A stretch of 64,000 bases of DNA from Dasyornis broadbenti (Eukaryota; Chordata; Aves; Passeriformes; Dasyornithidae), in assembly GCA_013397935.1 (NCBI GenBank), contig VZRN01002958.1, positions 651,813-715,812 on the forward strand, in the 5' to 3' direction. How positions within the stretch are numbered: position 1 is the first letter of the stretch; the number at the start of each line of letters is the position of its first letter. Positions 12,140-24,560 of the stretch are shown piece after piece. The translations under genes were made by a program, and so were the position numbers. The notes under the pieces were generated by a model. It searched no databases. It had not been told where the DNA came from and saw nothing but the letters and a program-made list of their open reading frames with translations.

Positions 12140-12447
12140 ATTTCACAGAATCATTGAGGTCTAGCCTAATCCTTCAGCTCAAAGCAGCTTCACCTAGAGC
12201 ACATTGCTCAGTGCTATGTCAAGTTTGGTTTTGGGTGGCTCCAAGAATGGATATTCCACAGTCTCTTTGAGTAGCAATTCCAGTGTTTGAGTACCCTCAA
12301 CACTTTTTTTTGTGTGTGTGTTTAAATAGAATCTCATATATTTCCACTCAGGCCCATTCTCTTGTCCTTCCTCAGGAAAACACTGTCTTCTTTACTCCCC
12401 CACATCAGGTATTTGCTTAGGCTACCCCTGAGCCTTCAAGAAAATTT
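12140..12447 (-). mobile_element. Old CR1 LINE 3' end, minus strand
   Basis: Read on the plus strand, this is the reverse complement of a CR1 tail. It starts 'tttcacagaatcattgaggt', then 'gcttcacctagagcacattg', 'ctccaagaatggatattcca', 'gcccattctcttgtccttcc' and finally 'tctttactcccccacatcag' with 'cccctgagccttca'. These blocks appear in the same order and spacing as in avian CR1. Divergence is moderate to high, with a GT-rich expansion at about 12303-12321. The 5' truncation lies near 12447. No coding part is included. Confidence 0.85.
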
Positions 12448-15400
12448 TCTGCAATAATGATCTACAAAAATCTTACTCAGTAGCTTTTCAGTGCTTACAG
12501 CAGGGAGTAGGATACCTTTCTTCCATTGCATTAGGAGATAAATAATTTGCATCAGTTCTACAATAAAGTTGGGATGATCAATTTAAGTTAACAATGATAG
12601 GATTAAGATAGTCAATTCCTTATGTTTTTGTCAGCATTTGTTGAGGTAATTCATTATTTTGGTCAAGATGATCCACGGAGTTAAAAAATTTTTTCTTTTC
12701 TTTTTGTTTTCCTCTGGTTCTCAAGAACTTTTTTTTTTGCTGGCTTCTAAGGAGGAATAAGGCTGATTTCTATGTTCAGAGAATTACAGAGTATTTAAGA
12801 GTTATAAAAGACTAGGAGCTCCTGAAAAGATGTATCAAACTCAGTGCTAATGCCCTGGAACACTGCCTTTTGGGAAGTCTCTTTGTATGTTTTAATGTTT
12901 TAAAATTCATCTGCTTATATCACAGTTTCAAGAGTGTATTTCCCTAAGTCTTCTAAATTACTTGGGGGTGCTCTAAAAAAGGGGGAAAAAAAAAGAAATA
13001 TAATGTATTGTGATAAGCTAGGCATTCAAATTTTAGTACATCTCCATTGTTTCTATTACTGACTCTTGTAAGTGACACCTTTAGTCTTTTATTACAATTA
13101 TGGGTGAAATAGTTGAGATAGTTACGGAATTATGTTTTTCAAAGAGCACACTGTTTACCCTGTTTCCATATTTGAAGTGTTGCTGTCCACGAGAATGCTT
13201 CTGCATAAAGAGATGATGATGGTGCCAAGTTGCACCGGTGATTCTGCGGCTTAAGACTTCGTTTGTTAGGAAGTGGCATTGATCAGTCCTTCTTGATGAG
13301 GTTTCAGCCTGTTCCATGCAGAGCTGCTAAACACATTTGTTTGGTTTACAGCGTCCATGTCATTCTTCAAATTTGTCTTACTGAACTCACTGTAAGAATT
13401 CTCTTTTATAATTTCTCATTACTGTTTGTCTGTTGATAAATTGGACAAATATTTTCTTCTAATATTTAAATGCTTCTTATTGGTTCCTGAAATTCTGATT
13501 CAACACATAAGTGCATGGCCCATGTAATTTATTTGCTTTTAAGCTGACATATTTTGGGCAGTTTCAGCATGGAATGGGCAGCTGGTCTCTACCATTTTGT
13601 CTTAGAAAGTCTCAGACATCTACTAAGGCCCAGTATGTGCATAGATTTTAGACTAATATAATTGTTCTATTTGAGAGGATTGATATTTTTACTTAAGTAA
13701 TTAAACTAAATCAACTTCATGCATGTATATAGTTATACTAATGTAAGATTGAGTTATAAACCCATAGAGTTATATCAGTATAAAATTACATAAGTCTTTT
13801 TTTGAGGGAAGGATAGGGCTTAAATTTGTATATTTTAATTTATTTGGAAATAAAGCGTTACTTCAACTAATTTCAATTTTAACATACCATTAAAGCTGTT
13901 CCAAGTACTAATATAGCATGTTTAAGATCCTAGCTATCAGTTAGCAAATCTAATAGAAGGATTCCTAAGGAAGGATAGATGTCTATCAGATGTTAATTCA
14001 AGCAATGTAAGATGTATTAGACCTTTCTCCCAGCCTGTATTTTTTCAGTGCAATGTATACGGAGAGAAGAGTGCATTTCTTGAACTCCAGTAATATTCAC
14101 TCTCTTTGTCATAAGAGAGAGTTTGCACTAAACAGATTCCTTTTATGTTCTTCCTACAAAATTTCAAAGAATGCTGAACAAATGAGGTAGGAGTTTGTAC
14201 ATTTGTGCATCAAAGAAATGCTTGAATATTTTCTTATATGTATAAAGGTACATTGTAGGGTACCCTCAAAAAGAAACTATATTCTGTAATCAATCTGCCA
14301 CCACGTGAATAATTAAATAATGTTTTTCAATTTAGAAATGCTCTTAAACACACTAAAACTATATAATACTCTGCTGAGAAAAAAATTAATGGACTAGTTG
14401 CTAAATGGTCATTGCTAAAGATATTATAAATGTAGAGTCATTACACTAAGCACAAATGGTCATTTTTAGCAGTATGTCAGTATTTTCCTAACAGATCCTA
14501 CCAGATTGATGGTGCTCAGATACTGCACAAGTTAACCAAAAATCCTTTCTCTTTTCTTTTGATTTGGTATTCTATTTGTAAATGGCAAAACTTTTTGAGT
14601 AGAGTGGATCCCCTGTTGCTACGGAAGTTGAGCTGGGCAGTTAAAAAAATAGTAAATTTAGAGGATGGAATTACATTTTTTTAAAAATTTTTGTGATAGT
14701 TGTGTGAACCATTGGATTAAGGATAACTAACAGTGAGGAAAGCATAAACGGAGTCTTGATCAGTAGCTGCAGTTCAGTGTAATAATTGAGGAATGGGAAT
14801 ATTAAGACTAAAAGAAATTAAAAGAGACATAGAAAATCTATCTATATGAAAAGTATATATATTACATTTAAATACCATCTTGTCTGTAGATTTTTTGAAA
14901 ACCCTTTCAAATGGACCAGTTAATACCGGATAAGCATAAAATTACTACAGGAGCTCTTCAGTGTGATCAAGTGAATACAAGAATTATCCAAAAGTCTTTG
15001 ATTTTGTAGTAGTATTTCTGGTTTAGTTACCAAACATGATCTTGACATAAAAAGTCTTCTTAAGGGGTTTGTTTTTCCCCTGATTCTGACTTACAGAACT
15101 TCTTTGTGGTTTTTAAATACATCCTAATGATAATTTGTTTATCCATTAAGTTACTAGTTAATATACTTATTACCTGCTTTTCAGAGGAGACTGGATTTTT
15201 ATAATTAAGTATAGTTTTTAACTCCGGTAAAATGCCAGGATGTGTTGTTTGGCCCTATTTGAAGCTTTGCAGGATTTAAAAAGGATTTAAGGCTGTCTTC
15301 TTCAGCCGCCCTTGATACCCAATGGCTTCTTTGTTTCTTATTTCTTTAGCCTATACACCCAGTAGTTTTTGGCTTGGGGATTCCTGCCCCTTCCAGAAGA

Positions 15401-16417
15401 GTCCAGAGGTCATGTGTAAAATCAGCAGTTCATTTTCACTGCCTTATGAACAATGGGGAAGCCAAAATTCAGCTTCTGCAATGAGGGGGACAGAAAGAAA
15501 TCCCCAGTGAATTCTTGCCTGGCTTAGCTCTTATATTGTAGAAATTCCTTCTCCTCCTTGGAGATGGTAGGATATGAATGAATCAAGTATTGAATTAAGA
15601 TTGTCTGGCAGAAACATACTATGATCTGTTTAGATAACTGGCCTGATGGAAGCTTTATCCCATTATGGTAACACAGGGATCTTCCCTGTCACATACGCCA
15701 CTTCATCATCTCCCCTGGCAGTTCTCATTGCCTTAACAGAAGCATTGCCAGCAAGAAAGGTTGAGGCAAGACAAAGCTGCAGTCTTAGTAATAGGGCAGA
15801 ATACCTGCAACTCTGTCTGGAGATACAGGGAAGTGTGGCATGCTGGTTTCTCCTCATGCAAAGATGAATACCCCCATTAATTCTCTGATAATTTGGGAAA
15901 ATGTTTATTTTTAAGGCCTAGGGAATGTTTGGACTTAAAATTGCGAGATTGGCCTGGATTTGGGGTTGTACCTTTTTCCTTCCCTCTAGAGAATGCTCTG
16001 CTGAACAGGCATAGGGTGGCCTAACTCTTGCCTTTTAATGACTAGCCTGAGGGAAACTGTTAGTGGTACCAACAGGGAATCCATCTACCGACAGGACGGC
16101 AGTGATTTCCCAGCTATGCCAGCTATGTTTACATGGAAGAAAAACTCCCAGCAAAATAACAGTATAAATTGCTACTGCTTGCAAAGCTACAACAGCAGAG
16201 TAATGTAAAGGAAACTAATTGTATACAATCCTCTTGACTAGGCAGCCTGCTGAATAATAAACCTTCCCAAAGCCAACAAGGCATATTCATGCAATAGCTG
16301 ATGATTTTCTTTGTGCATGCCTTCGTTTATCTTGTGTACACTGCATATGTTTATATTTATACAAATCTTGCTGCGGAACAGAAGCCTGCTGTAAGCACCC
16401 ATATTCTGGGTATGGCC

Positions 16418-16492
16418 GTATGTGTGTTTATATGTGTCTGTGTATTTGTGTGCATGCACACATGTGTATGTATATATGTCTGTGTGTACGAG
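16418..16492. repeat. GT-rich degenerate microsatellite with palindrome
   Basis: About 75 bp of interrupted (TG)n and (TA)n. It contains a perfect 16-bp palindrome at 16447-16462, TGTGTGCATGCACACA. Alternating purine-pyrimidine sequence of this kind can adopt Z-DNA or a cruciform. Composition alone explains the open frames on both strands here. Confidence 0.75.
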
Positions 16493-16925
16493 AAGCAGAT
16501 GCACTGTAGGCAGATAAAGCAGATAAATATAGATTCAGATAGAAGCAAAAGCCTATAAATATAGACACTATATAGAGTGAAAGCAGGCAGATCAGCACAG
16601 TTTCGCTATTACTTGCCTTCTGTATAGTAAAAGAGTAGCTGACTCTGAAATGACTAAGGGGATGACACTGTTGGCTCTCAACAAACAAAGTAAAAAGGTA
16701 AGAGAACTTCTTTCCAATATGAGCAGCAACTGTGACAGAAGATTTACTATCTCTAATCATTTGCTTAATACAAGTAATTGTGTAGTTTTTCTGAAGTCAA
16801 AGCCTAACATTTGTAATTTTACCTTAAAATAAGTATATAAAATAAAAATCCTCACCCACAGTCTGAAAAAGTGCTAACTCTAGTTTCTATTTTACCATAA
16901 GCCTCATGCACTGTGCTTGTCAGCT

Positions 16926-16943
16926 TTCTGCTTCTGCTTCTGC
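16926..16943. repeat. (TTCTGC)3 short tandem repeat
   Basis: Three uninterrupted copies of the hexamer TTCTGC. Too short to be more than a slippage-prone site. Confidence 0.8.
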
Positions 16944-17410
16944 TATATAACAAATCTTCTTTGCTTCAGGTCCTACAGTCTCTCCAGATGAACTTGGGTG
17001 GCAGAGTATTGAGGAACAACATTTAAGTGCATGCCAAAATTAACTTTCAGAAATAATGTCGAATGTGTGCCACATAAATGTGTGTTTTAGCCTTCTGTGT
17101 TGTAAATCTCTGATGCCTGTTTCAACACTCTTCTTTCTCTTGGTTGTAGCAATACAGCTTTGGCTAATCCATAGCTGTAATATAGGTAGTTAAAGTAGAA
17201 AAGGTCTTAACTTCACTAGAGATAAAAAAAACTCTGCAGCTATTCAGAGGGGTCTAAAAAGTCAAATTTTTCTTATTCTATAGCATTTTGATGAGGCTGT
17301 TCAGATAAATCAAGGTTTCTGGAAAATGCCTGAAACTTGTCAATGTTGTTTTTTATTTTTCTTTGTATAATACATGTAGTATTGAGGAGTTTGCATGAAA
17401 AGGCTGGCAA

Positions 17411-17570
17411 CTGAGAGTCTGGCATCCTATTTCCAGTTTGACCACTTGCTTAGAGTGAGATCTTGCACAAATTATTTAAAATCTATGAATTTATTATCCC
17501 ATTTGTGAGTCAAATTAATAGCAAATATGTCACAGAGTTGGGTATTTGAATAATACCTTGTTTGGTTAAT
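17411..17570 (+). mobile_element. MIR-like CORE-SINE (ancient)
   Basis: The plus-strand order of blocks fits a MIR-type SINE: 'ctggcatcctatttccagtt', 'gaccacttgcttagagtgag', 'atcttgcacaaattatttaa', 'ttattatcccatttgtgag', then 'caaattaatagcaaatatgt' and 'cacagagttgg'. These correspond to the tgtgacc-ttgggcaa-cacttaa-ctcagtttcc-catctgtaaaat-aataatacctacctcacagggttg chain of the family. The copy is strongly decayed, and the tRNA-like head is not identifiable. Confidence 0.65.
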
Positions 17571-20500
17571 TGATGTCATGATTCTGGAACTACACACAGG
17601 GCAGAGTATTCATAAGAGTGTATCTCTCTTTACAAAGTGCTCAGACAGTCCTGAGGAAAAATGAAGAGATAACACAAGAAAATACTGCTGATGATATTTT
17701 GTGTTCTGTTACAAACTATTCAATTGTTTTTAATTTATTTGTGTTCAAAATATGCCATTAGCTGATGAGTATTGTCAAGTTTCGGTATTCCAAGGAACTT
17801 GCAGCAAAGCAGAAGAAAGGCAAACACCAGGATGTGTATATTCATATTCAGACCAGCCATACTCAGTATGACAAAACAGAACCAAAGACAGAAAATTAAA
17901 ATGTCAAGTGGTGAAAGGCTTACTGTGGTATTTAGCTCATATAATGCAGGTTTTCCTAAAGTATCTAGTCTAAAATAATTTTCCTTTGTAGATAAAAAGA
18001 GAAGAGGCAGCTCAGAACATCTGTGTTTTGCTCCTGAACGAATTACTTGGTTCAATGCAAGCCATTTTTTACTCAGCTTTCTTATTTTGATACCTGAAAA
18101 TAAGCTCTTCCAGGTGTATTTTAGCATACTCAGTTTACACTACAATTCCCTTTCACTAGGTGCTTCCTGAAAATTTGATCTTTGAGCCACGTGAAGTGTC
18201 CTGTGAAGGTGCCTGTTTTAACTGTATCTATTGAGATACTTGAATTAAACCCGAAGAGGAATTTGAAGTAATTTGTATATGAACAATGAGAAGCTGTGGG
18301 AAATCTCTGACTGATAAGGGAGGTGTTGGCACTTCCTCTTATTCATGAGCTAGTGATAAAGCTTTATGAAACAGAACCTGCAGACTTGGTTCAGGTGCTG
18401 CAGCTCGTGGTGGCTTTGGCAGCAGCAGCTCCAGCCTCTGGGCTGGAGGATGCTCTCGACTCTGGGCGCAGCTTTCACACCTCACAGTGCACTCTGCACT
18501 TCAGGGATGCCTCAGATGAGTGAGCTACCCATTGTCTGAATATCCTTGTGTTATTCAGGCTCCCTCAGGATGAAACCTGTGTGTTTCAAGAGTGGTATTT
18601 GAGAGGAATAAGGGGAATTAATGTGATAAATTGCAGTACTTCAAAAATTAACTGGCCTATCCTGTAAATTCCTCTGAATCCCTTCTAGTCTTTCCCTGAG
18701 TCTGCTGCACACGATAAAAGTCACACTTGCTTCAAAACAAGATGTTGCTTTTAGGGAGCAAAACAACTATTAAGGTTTGTTGGACAGGGATTATACTGAT
18801 CCAACAATTACTTTAGAAATATGGTCTTTTCAAAGTCTCATAGGGAATATCTGGGAGGAAAGTTATGCAATCCCAGAAAGCATTTACTGTGAATTCTGAA
18901 TTTTGTTGTCTGCTTCCTCTTCCTAATTCTGATAAATTTGTAATTCCTTACCAGGTTAAATTATACCATTAGATTGCTTTTGCAGCAGTGGAAATATATG
19001 TTTAAAGAAAAAAAATTGCTCTTGATCTAAAACCGTGCATGTGTTGATTTCAGTCTGGATCAGATCTTTGCAACTGAGTTATAATCTTGAAAACTGATGT
19101 TTATTATGGAAACACTGACATAACCTCTATTCTTTTGGTTCTGGCAGACATGGCAAAAATACCCAGAGACCATTTTTTCTGACTGAGTTCTTTGCTAGTC
19201 TCCCTGGACTTTGCTTTCTGAGTCTTTGCCAATTTTGCTGCCATTCATGTTGACTAAAACTGTCTTGGAAATACATCACCACCATTACACATGTTTAATA
19301 GGTTAGTTGAGGGGTGGGGAAAGTTTAGCAACTTCTGCTGTGTCATGGTGATTCCAAAACAGTGGAGTCCAAAAGGTTCATGTGAAAGAGAAGTCAGTAG
19401 GAGAAAAGTAAAGATAAATTGCCAAGAAAAGCATACTTGTTGTGAATTACTTTTATTGCAAGTAAAGTCATGTTGCACAAGGTCTGCAAAGGTTTATTGA
19501 TTCTTTAACTAGCAGGAACAGTTGGCAAGCATCTCTAATATATTTAGGTTTTGTCTCTATCATTTTAATATTTTTTTATTATTCATTTTGCCATTAAAAG
19601 CCCATGGCAACCTAGCACTGTGCTTATCTCCTCCCACAGTCATTAAAAAGACAGAATCTGTATTGAGAAGCATTAAGCTTACATGCAAATTCATGAAATT
19701 CTAGAGTAATAACTTGTTTATAACCTTAGTTTCTCCCTTATGATAGTCTTTAATAAGAAGTCACATCGTTTTTCTGCAAATACAGAGCTATAGAATCTTT
19801 GATACATGCAAATGGCATCTGCTATTAATGTGTTTCACTAATCAAAACCCAAAAAATCTATCCAAACCAGCTGTCTAACATAGTGAAAAATAATATTACT
19901 TTGTCGTTATGTTCTCTGGTAGGGAGAACATCTATCAGAGACATTTAAAAATGTAATATACAGTTAGATACAAATACAGCAAGGTTTTTATCGCACACAT
20001 ACGGGGCTTTTTAGGATTTTCTGACCTAAATGTGTATGCAAGATGGTATTCATAAAAGGTCTGCTAGGATTTTTCAGATGTGTGGACTCTTAAAAACTTC
20101 AGTATTTTCATCATAGTAGGAAGCTTTTTCTTGAAACATGATCTTAGCCAGTATTGACTTTATAAACTGTAAGTCCATTCATATTTTCTATTGTTTTTTG
20201 TGCTTTCTCTATAGATAGTTTAAGCTCTCTCTTTTTTCCCTTTCAATTAAATCTCTAGATGGGTTTTTTTTTCGTTTTCTATGTGCAAAACAGATGAACT
20301 TTTGTTTATTCAACCGTTTGAGAAATTTAAGATTAGGTAAACATTAAGAACAGAAAATGTACATAGTGAAGTTTCCAACATTTTTGAGTGATTGAAGGCA
20401 AGTGGGTTATAATGGAAACTTTTGTCAGCTTCTCTTGATAGCCCTCAAGAACAGACTATACTAGATCTGAACTCCCTAATTTGTATCCTCATATTTTTAG

Positions 20501-22305
20501 GTGATTCCCATCTCTGAACCTGATATGTAGAGTCCACAGCTAGTTGCTTATAATCTGAGATGCTAATAAGTGCTTAAAAATAGGGGTACACTGGACAATG
20601 ATAAAGCAAGCATTGAAGCTGCCCTTATCAGTATCTGAGCTTGGTTTTCCTTAGCTGTTATTTCTTTAGTTTCTTTCTGTATCTCTTTTATATAACACCC
20701 TGTAAAGCATTTTAAGCTTGTAAGCTGCATCACATAAGATGAGGATATTCTAAACATCCAAACTAACTTTAAGTGTATAAATGATGCTAAAAATTACAGT
20801 CCTTTTCATATGCAGTCTTGTCAGAAGAGTGCAGGTTTTCAGTGTTTGATGTGCAGGTCCTCTGGTTCAGCCTTCATGAAACACTCACCTTTCATAGCAC
20901 CACTCAAAGTTTGCTTGTGGAGCATCATTTCTAGTGACTGCATGACAGGGAAGTAGAGTTTTCCTTCTGTGTCTCATTTATTTCCCCCAGCAAAGGAAAT
21001 ATGCCTGAGCATGTTTTGAGCTGGCCCCATCTGTATTAGTAATTGCTTAGTACAGGTTGCATGACTAGGTCCCTCCTAATGAAGCCCTTACTCTTTTACT
21101 TTAAGGGGCACTTTCTTTTTAAGACAAATCAGACTAGTTAGGCTGCATGTGACTTTTTGTGTAAAACTTCTCTGGGTCATTTCAGTGCAATTCCAGTTAT
21201 GTGCAAAGAAAATGAATAAGCATGTGCAAGACAGTGAATGAATGTTTCCTTTTCCTAACATCCTGACACAGATCCTGACAGAGATCCTGACTGCATGCTG
21301 GCTGGTAGTACTGTAGTTAATGTTAGTAGATGTGGACCTGGGGAAAAGAAAAAAAATAAACAGAATAGTCAGAAACATTGCATATCTGTGTAATTTCCTT
21401 AAAATAGGGTTTGCCTTTCTTATAACATGGAGGTTTTTGTTTGCTCACTGTGCTATTTTAGGACCTGTAAAAATGTCTGATGTCAGATCTGTAAAGAAAA
21501 AAACATGTTGTCCATTAAACACAGCTTGAAAAAAGTAATATGGGGAATGTGTGTCTTGTAGTAAAGATAATGCAAAAGACATTTTAAGAGCATTGATTTT
21601 TTTTTTTATTTTTTTTTAAATCAGCACACCCAGATTAATTTCTGGTACGAGGCTCAGTGTCTGCTGTGGTTTGTAATAAACTTTCTTTTATTCTTCAGTC
21701 TTTCAGCATCCTTTAGAAACTATGTTAACATGCTTTGGAATCCCACTGACTTTATTAGAAAAATCCCCAACCCAATATGAATAAAAAAATTGATGCCCAG
21801 AAATCCCATGTCATTCCAGCCTGGTGGTGTTTCCTTGCTTTGTAGGACCTAGTGTCAAGTGGGAGCAGGCAGAATTTGGACAGCCATGTCTCACCTTGGA
21901 GGCAAAGTATTCAGCAGAAATGTGATGGGCATTCACCTGTGGGAACAAGAGGATTCTCCCTTACTGAGTCAAAATTATTCTCATTAATGAGCTAGAGGCT
22001 TGTCTGTCTACACTCATGACTCCGGGTGTGTGATGTGGAAAAGAAAGAACAACATGAATATTTTGGCAGGCTTAATAAGTGAACAAAATAGGTTGAACTT
22101 TCTTGTTTCCGGTCTTTAATTTTCATATTTCCATGTCACCCAATCATCTCCAAAAATCCAAGGCTTTGTATTGCATACTGTGCATAGTGCCTGTGATTTC
22201 TGCAAGCCTGTAGGTCCTAAGAAGTTAGTAAAAAGTTCATGTATAGTATTACTAAAAAAAGAATTGTCTTTGTAACCTTAATAAACTTCATGGTCAGTAA
22301 GAGTT
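17571..22305. other. Unrecognised noncoding stretch
   Basis: Holds a locally GC-richer patch at 18323-18525 with a 66-codon Ala/Leu-rich frame of no known family. A 130-codon minus frame at 17735-18127 contains a hydrophobic run but has no splice context or recognisable domain. A three-copy 12-bp repeat lies at 21260 and a long T/A tract at 21599-21621. No transposon recognised. Confidence 0.45.
21260..21292. repeat. Three-copy 12-bp tandem repeat
   Basis: Three consecutive ATCCTGACxxAG units start at 21260, 21272 and 21284; the last is partial. A small slippage-type minisatellite. Confidence 0.85.
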
Positions 22306-22329
22306 TGCTAGGTATTTTTATACCTAGCA
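22306..22329. repeat. Perfect inverted repeat, 10-bp arms, 4-nt loop
   Basis: TGCTAGGTAT, then TTTT, then ATACCTAGCA. The arms are perfectly complementary and there is no U-run downstream. This is not a plausible Pol III terminator. It could be a cruciform or a hairpin in RNA. Confidence 0.9.
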
Positions 22330-22639
22330 CAAGAAGTGTCACAATGGCATTAATTGGTAAGGTTTTGAAGTTTCTAGTAGGATTTGAGAATGGGTGTGTG
22401 GGAGGGAAACCTTACTTTTGGATAGAGTGGTTTGTGGATTTTGTTAAGTATTCGCTCTTCTACCAAAGGGCATAAACAGCAAAAGGTTGGGAAAAGTGTA
22501 TTTAGTTCAGAAAGGCACAGTTCTGTTTTTACATGCTTTGCTCTCCCCTTAGCTCATACCTTAAATCTTCATCCATCTCACCTCTCTACAGTACTTTGCG
22601 TGTGTGTCTCTCTCGGAGCTCTGAATTCAATGTGAGGAG

Positions 22640-23170
22640 TAGTGTAAATCAATAGTAAATGCTCACCGCCCACTCTGTGCTCGGTTACGCAATATCACAT
22701 ACCGTGTACACTGAGACAAAAAGGGAAAAAGCACACACAGCCTTTACATTCAAAAGCTCTTGCATAATTTTGCTTTTCTACAGCCAAAGGGAAAAAAAAA
22801 AAAAAAGGAAATAACAGATGGGGAGACTTGCAGGGTTTTTTTCCCTTTTCTCAGACTGTACAGAGGCGAGCTTGTTTAATATCCATGGTCATTTCTAATT
22901 GCCCTGTGCTGCAGATAAGCAAGGCAGGCTTGCTGATGCTTGAAAATATGACTTTTTTCCAGCTTCCATGATGTGGTGCACTTCTCAGGTAATACAAGAC
23001 AATATATGACAAGACAAAGTTATGAAATGTTTAAGGCTGAATTGGTTATTTGTTTAGTGGCAATGAAACAAGAAAAAGAAACGCCTCACTTCAACTCTTC
23101 GATACATGTTGCAAAGTGAAAGACGGACGAGGAGTAAGTGAAGTTGGATTGAATTCTGACATTAGTTTGA
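22640..23170. promoter_or_regulatory. Candidate conserved noncoding element
   Basis: This block lacks repeats apart from an A15 run (22792-22806) and has motif-dense sequence of the type often conserved among amniotes: 'gcgagcttgtttaatatcca', 'catttctaattgccctgtgc', 'gcagataagcaaggcaggct' (with a GATA core) and 'cctcacttcaactcttcg'. It includes several CpGs in an otherwise CpG-poor window. No open frame of note crosses it. Assignment as regulatory is inference from appearance only. Confidence 0.3.
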
Positions 23171-23823
23171 GGTCTTTTTTTTTTAATCTTTTTTTTCCTT
23201 TCTGAAAAGCAAAATATCTCTCAATGTAATATTTATGTAAAAAGCCAGTTATGCAACTCTTCGCCAGCCTTTCGCTTTTGTTACCTCTCTGGACTGTAGA
23301 GCTCTACTGTTTTTCCTAACGACAGATTGTATTAAAACCTGCAAATCCTGATGAAAGGAAAGAACAACTGGGTGCCCACAGCACAGACTTTAATTTTGAG
23401 CCTTTTTAAGGGCTTCAGGCTGGAAGACAATGGATCTATTTAGGATCTGGTTTTGGCTGGAGGAATTCTTACCGAGTATTTTCTTGTCACAGTGTGCTCT
23501 GGAACATCCCTAGCTTCTGCACAATGTTTCTGCCTCTCTCCTCGTCTCTCTTCTACCCCTCCCTCCAACTTTTGGATGTATACAATGAAAGCTTTTTCCC
23601 TTTCCTCTGCTGACCTTAGTGCAAGTGTCAGTTCAGTCTCTGTGTAACAGCAGCAAGTGCAGAAGAACAGTGAAATTTTAGGTTGTGCTGAACCTTATTT
23701 ATTCATTTTTATTTTAAGTGACTGATGTCCATAAAGATCCAGAGAGTCTTCTAATTAGGATTGCTTCGGATATTTTAATTTACTTCTGTCAAATGCAAGG
23801 AAAAGTACAACCAGCCCTGCTAA

Positions 23824-23895
<72 letters not shown>

Positions 23896-23901
23896 CATAA
23901 T
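23824..23901. repeat. (AAT)n microsatellite
   Basis: About 26 units of AAT, uninterrupted except for a C near 23896. It ends next to the single N at 23902, which marks an uncertain base where the assembler left the repeat. Length is likely polymorphic. Confidence 0.97.
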
Positions 23902-24383
23902 NGCTCTAAGAAAGGGAAAAAATGGGTCAGTACTAAAGAAAAGTTCATACTTTTTTTTCTGTTCATACTACAGGAGGAAATTATTCCTGTAGCTATTGCA
24001 ACCAATTTATTCCTGGTTGTATCCTCTGAGGATCTGATCTGTTTGTGGTTGCGAGCATTGTGTCAGGATTTGGTGGTTTTTGCCCTTTACAAATCATTCT
24101 TGTCTGCATGAACATTCTTGGACAGATTCTTCCCCAGTGTAATGCTACTAATTCTGTTGATATGATGTCAGGAGTCTATTAGGTCAATTATAAAGTTATA
24201 GGGCTCAATCCTCAGTTATTCTAAAGTGTTTTTCTGGCATTAGAAAAGCGCCATAAAATGAGTCTGAGTGTGAATTATGTCCACTTCAGGCATAATAGAA
24301 AAAAATTTGAAGCTGACATCTTTCAACAGAGATCCCTGAGACAAACTTTAATGAAACAGGGTTTTGTGAAAACAGGAAGTAGA

Positions 24384-24430
24384 ATATTTTAAGCTCTGTA
24401 AGTATATTTTAAGCGGTGTAAGTATATTTC
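24384..24430. repeat. 20-bp tandem duplication
   Basis: Two consecutive 20-bp units, ATATTTTAAGCTCTGTAAGT and the same with two substitutions (CGG for CTC), followed by the first six bases of a third copy. Local duplication. Confidence 0.85.
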
Positions 24431-24479
24431 ACCAAACTGCTGAGGAGTACACATATATTCAAAAATGTATTGGAACACC

Positions 24480-24560
24480 TGGATTCTGAAACCAGCTTTT
24501 GCTTTGGCTCTGGGCAATGAAAACTTCTTCTGCCTCCATTTGTGTCTCACTAAAGAATCA
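24480..24560 (+). mobile_element. Possible MIR-like remnant
   Basis: 'ctggattctgaaaccagctt', 'ggctctgggcaatgaaaact' and 'ctgcctccatttgtgtctc' follow the order of a MIR core. The match is short and no flanking blocks are clear, so chance cannot be excluded. Confidence 0.3.

Larger units (their letters stand above)
12448..17410. other. Unrecognised AT-rich stretch
   Basis: No transposon of recognisable family, exon or RNA gene is seen over this 5-kb span. It has several short A or T runs and a GT-rich tract with a palindrome near 16.4 kb (separate entries). Frames such as 15646-15867 and 16428-16760 have no recognisable domain; the latter runs antisense to the GT tract and is rich in T, H and Y for that reason. 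Confidence 0.45.

Noticed and set aside
17735..18127. 130-codon minus-strand frame with a hydrophobic run
   Set aside because: AT-rich DNA gives Leu/Phe/Ile-rich frames easily; no membrane-protein family recognised and no flanking exons.
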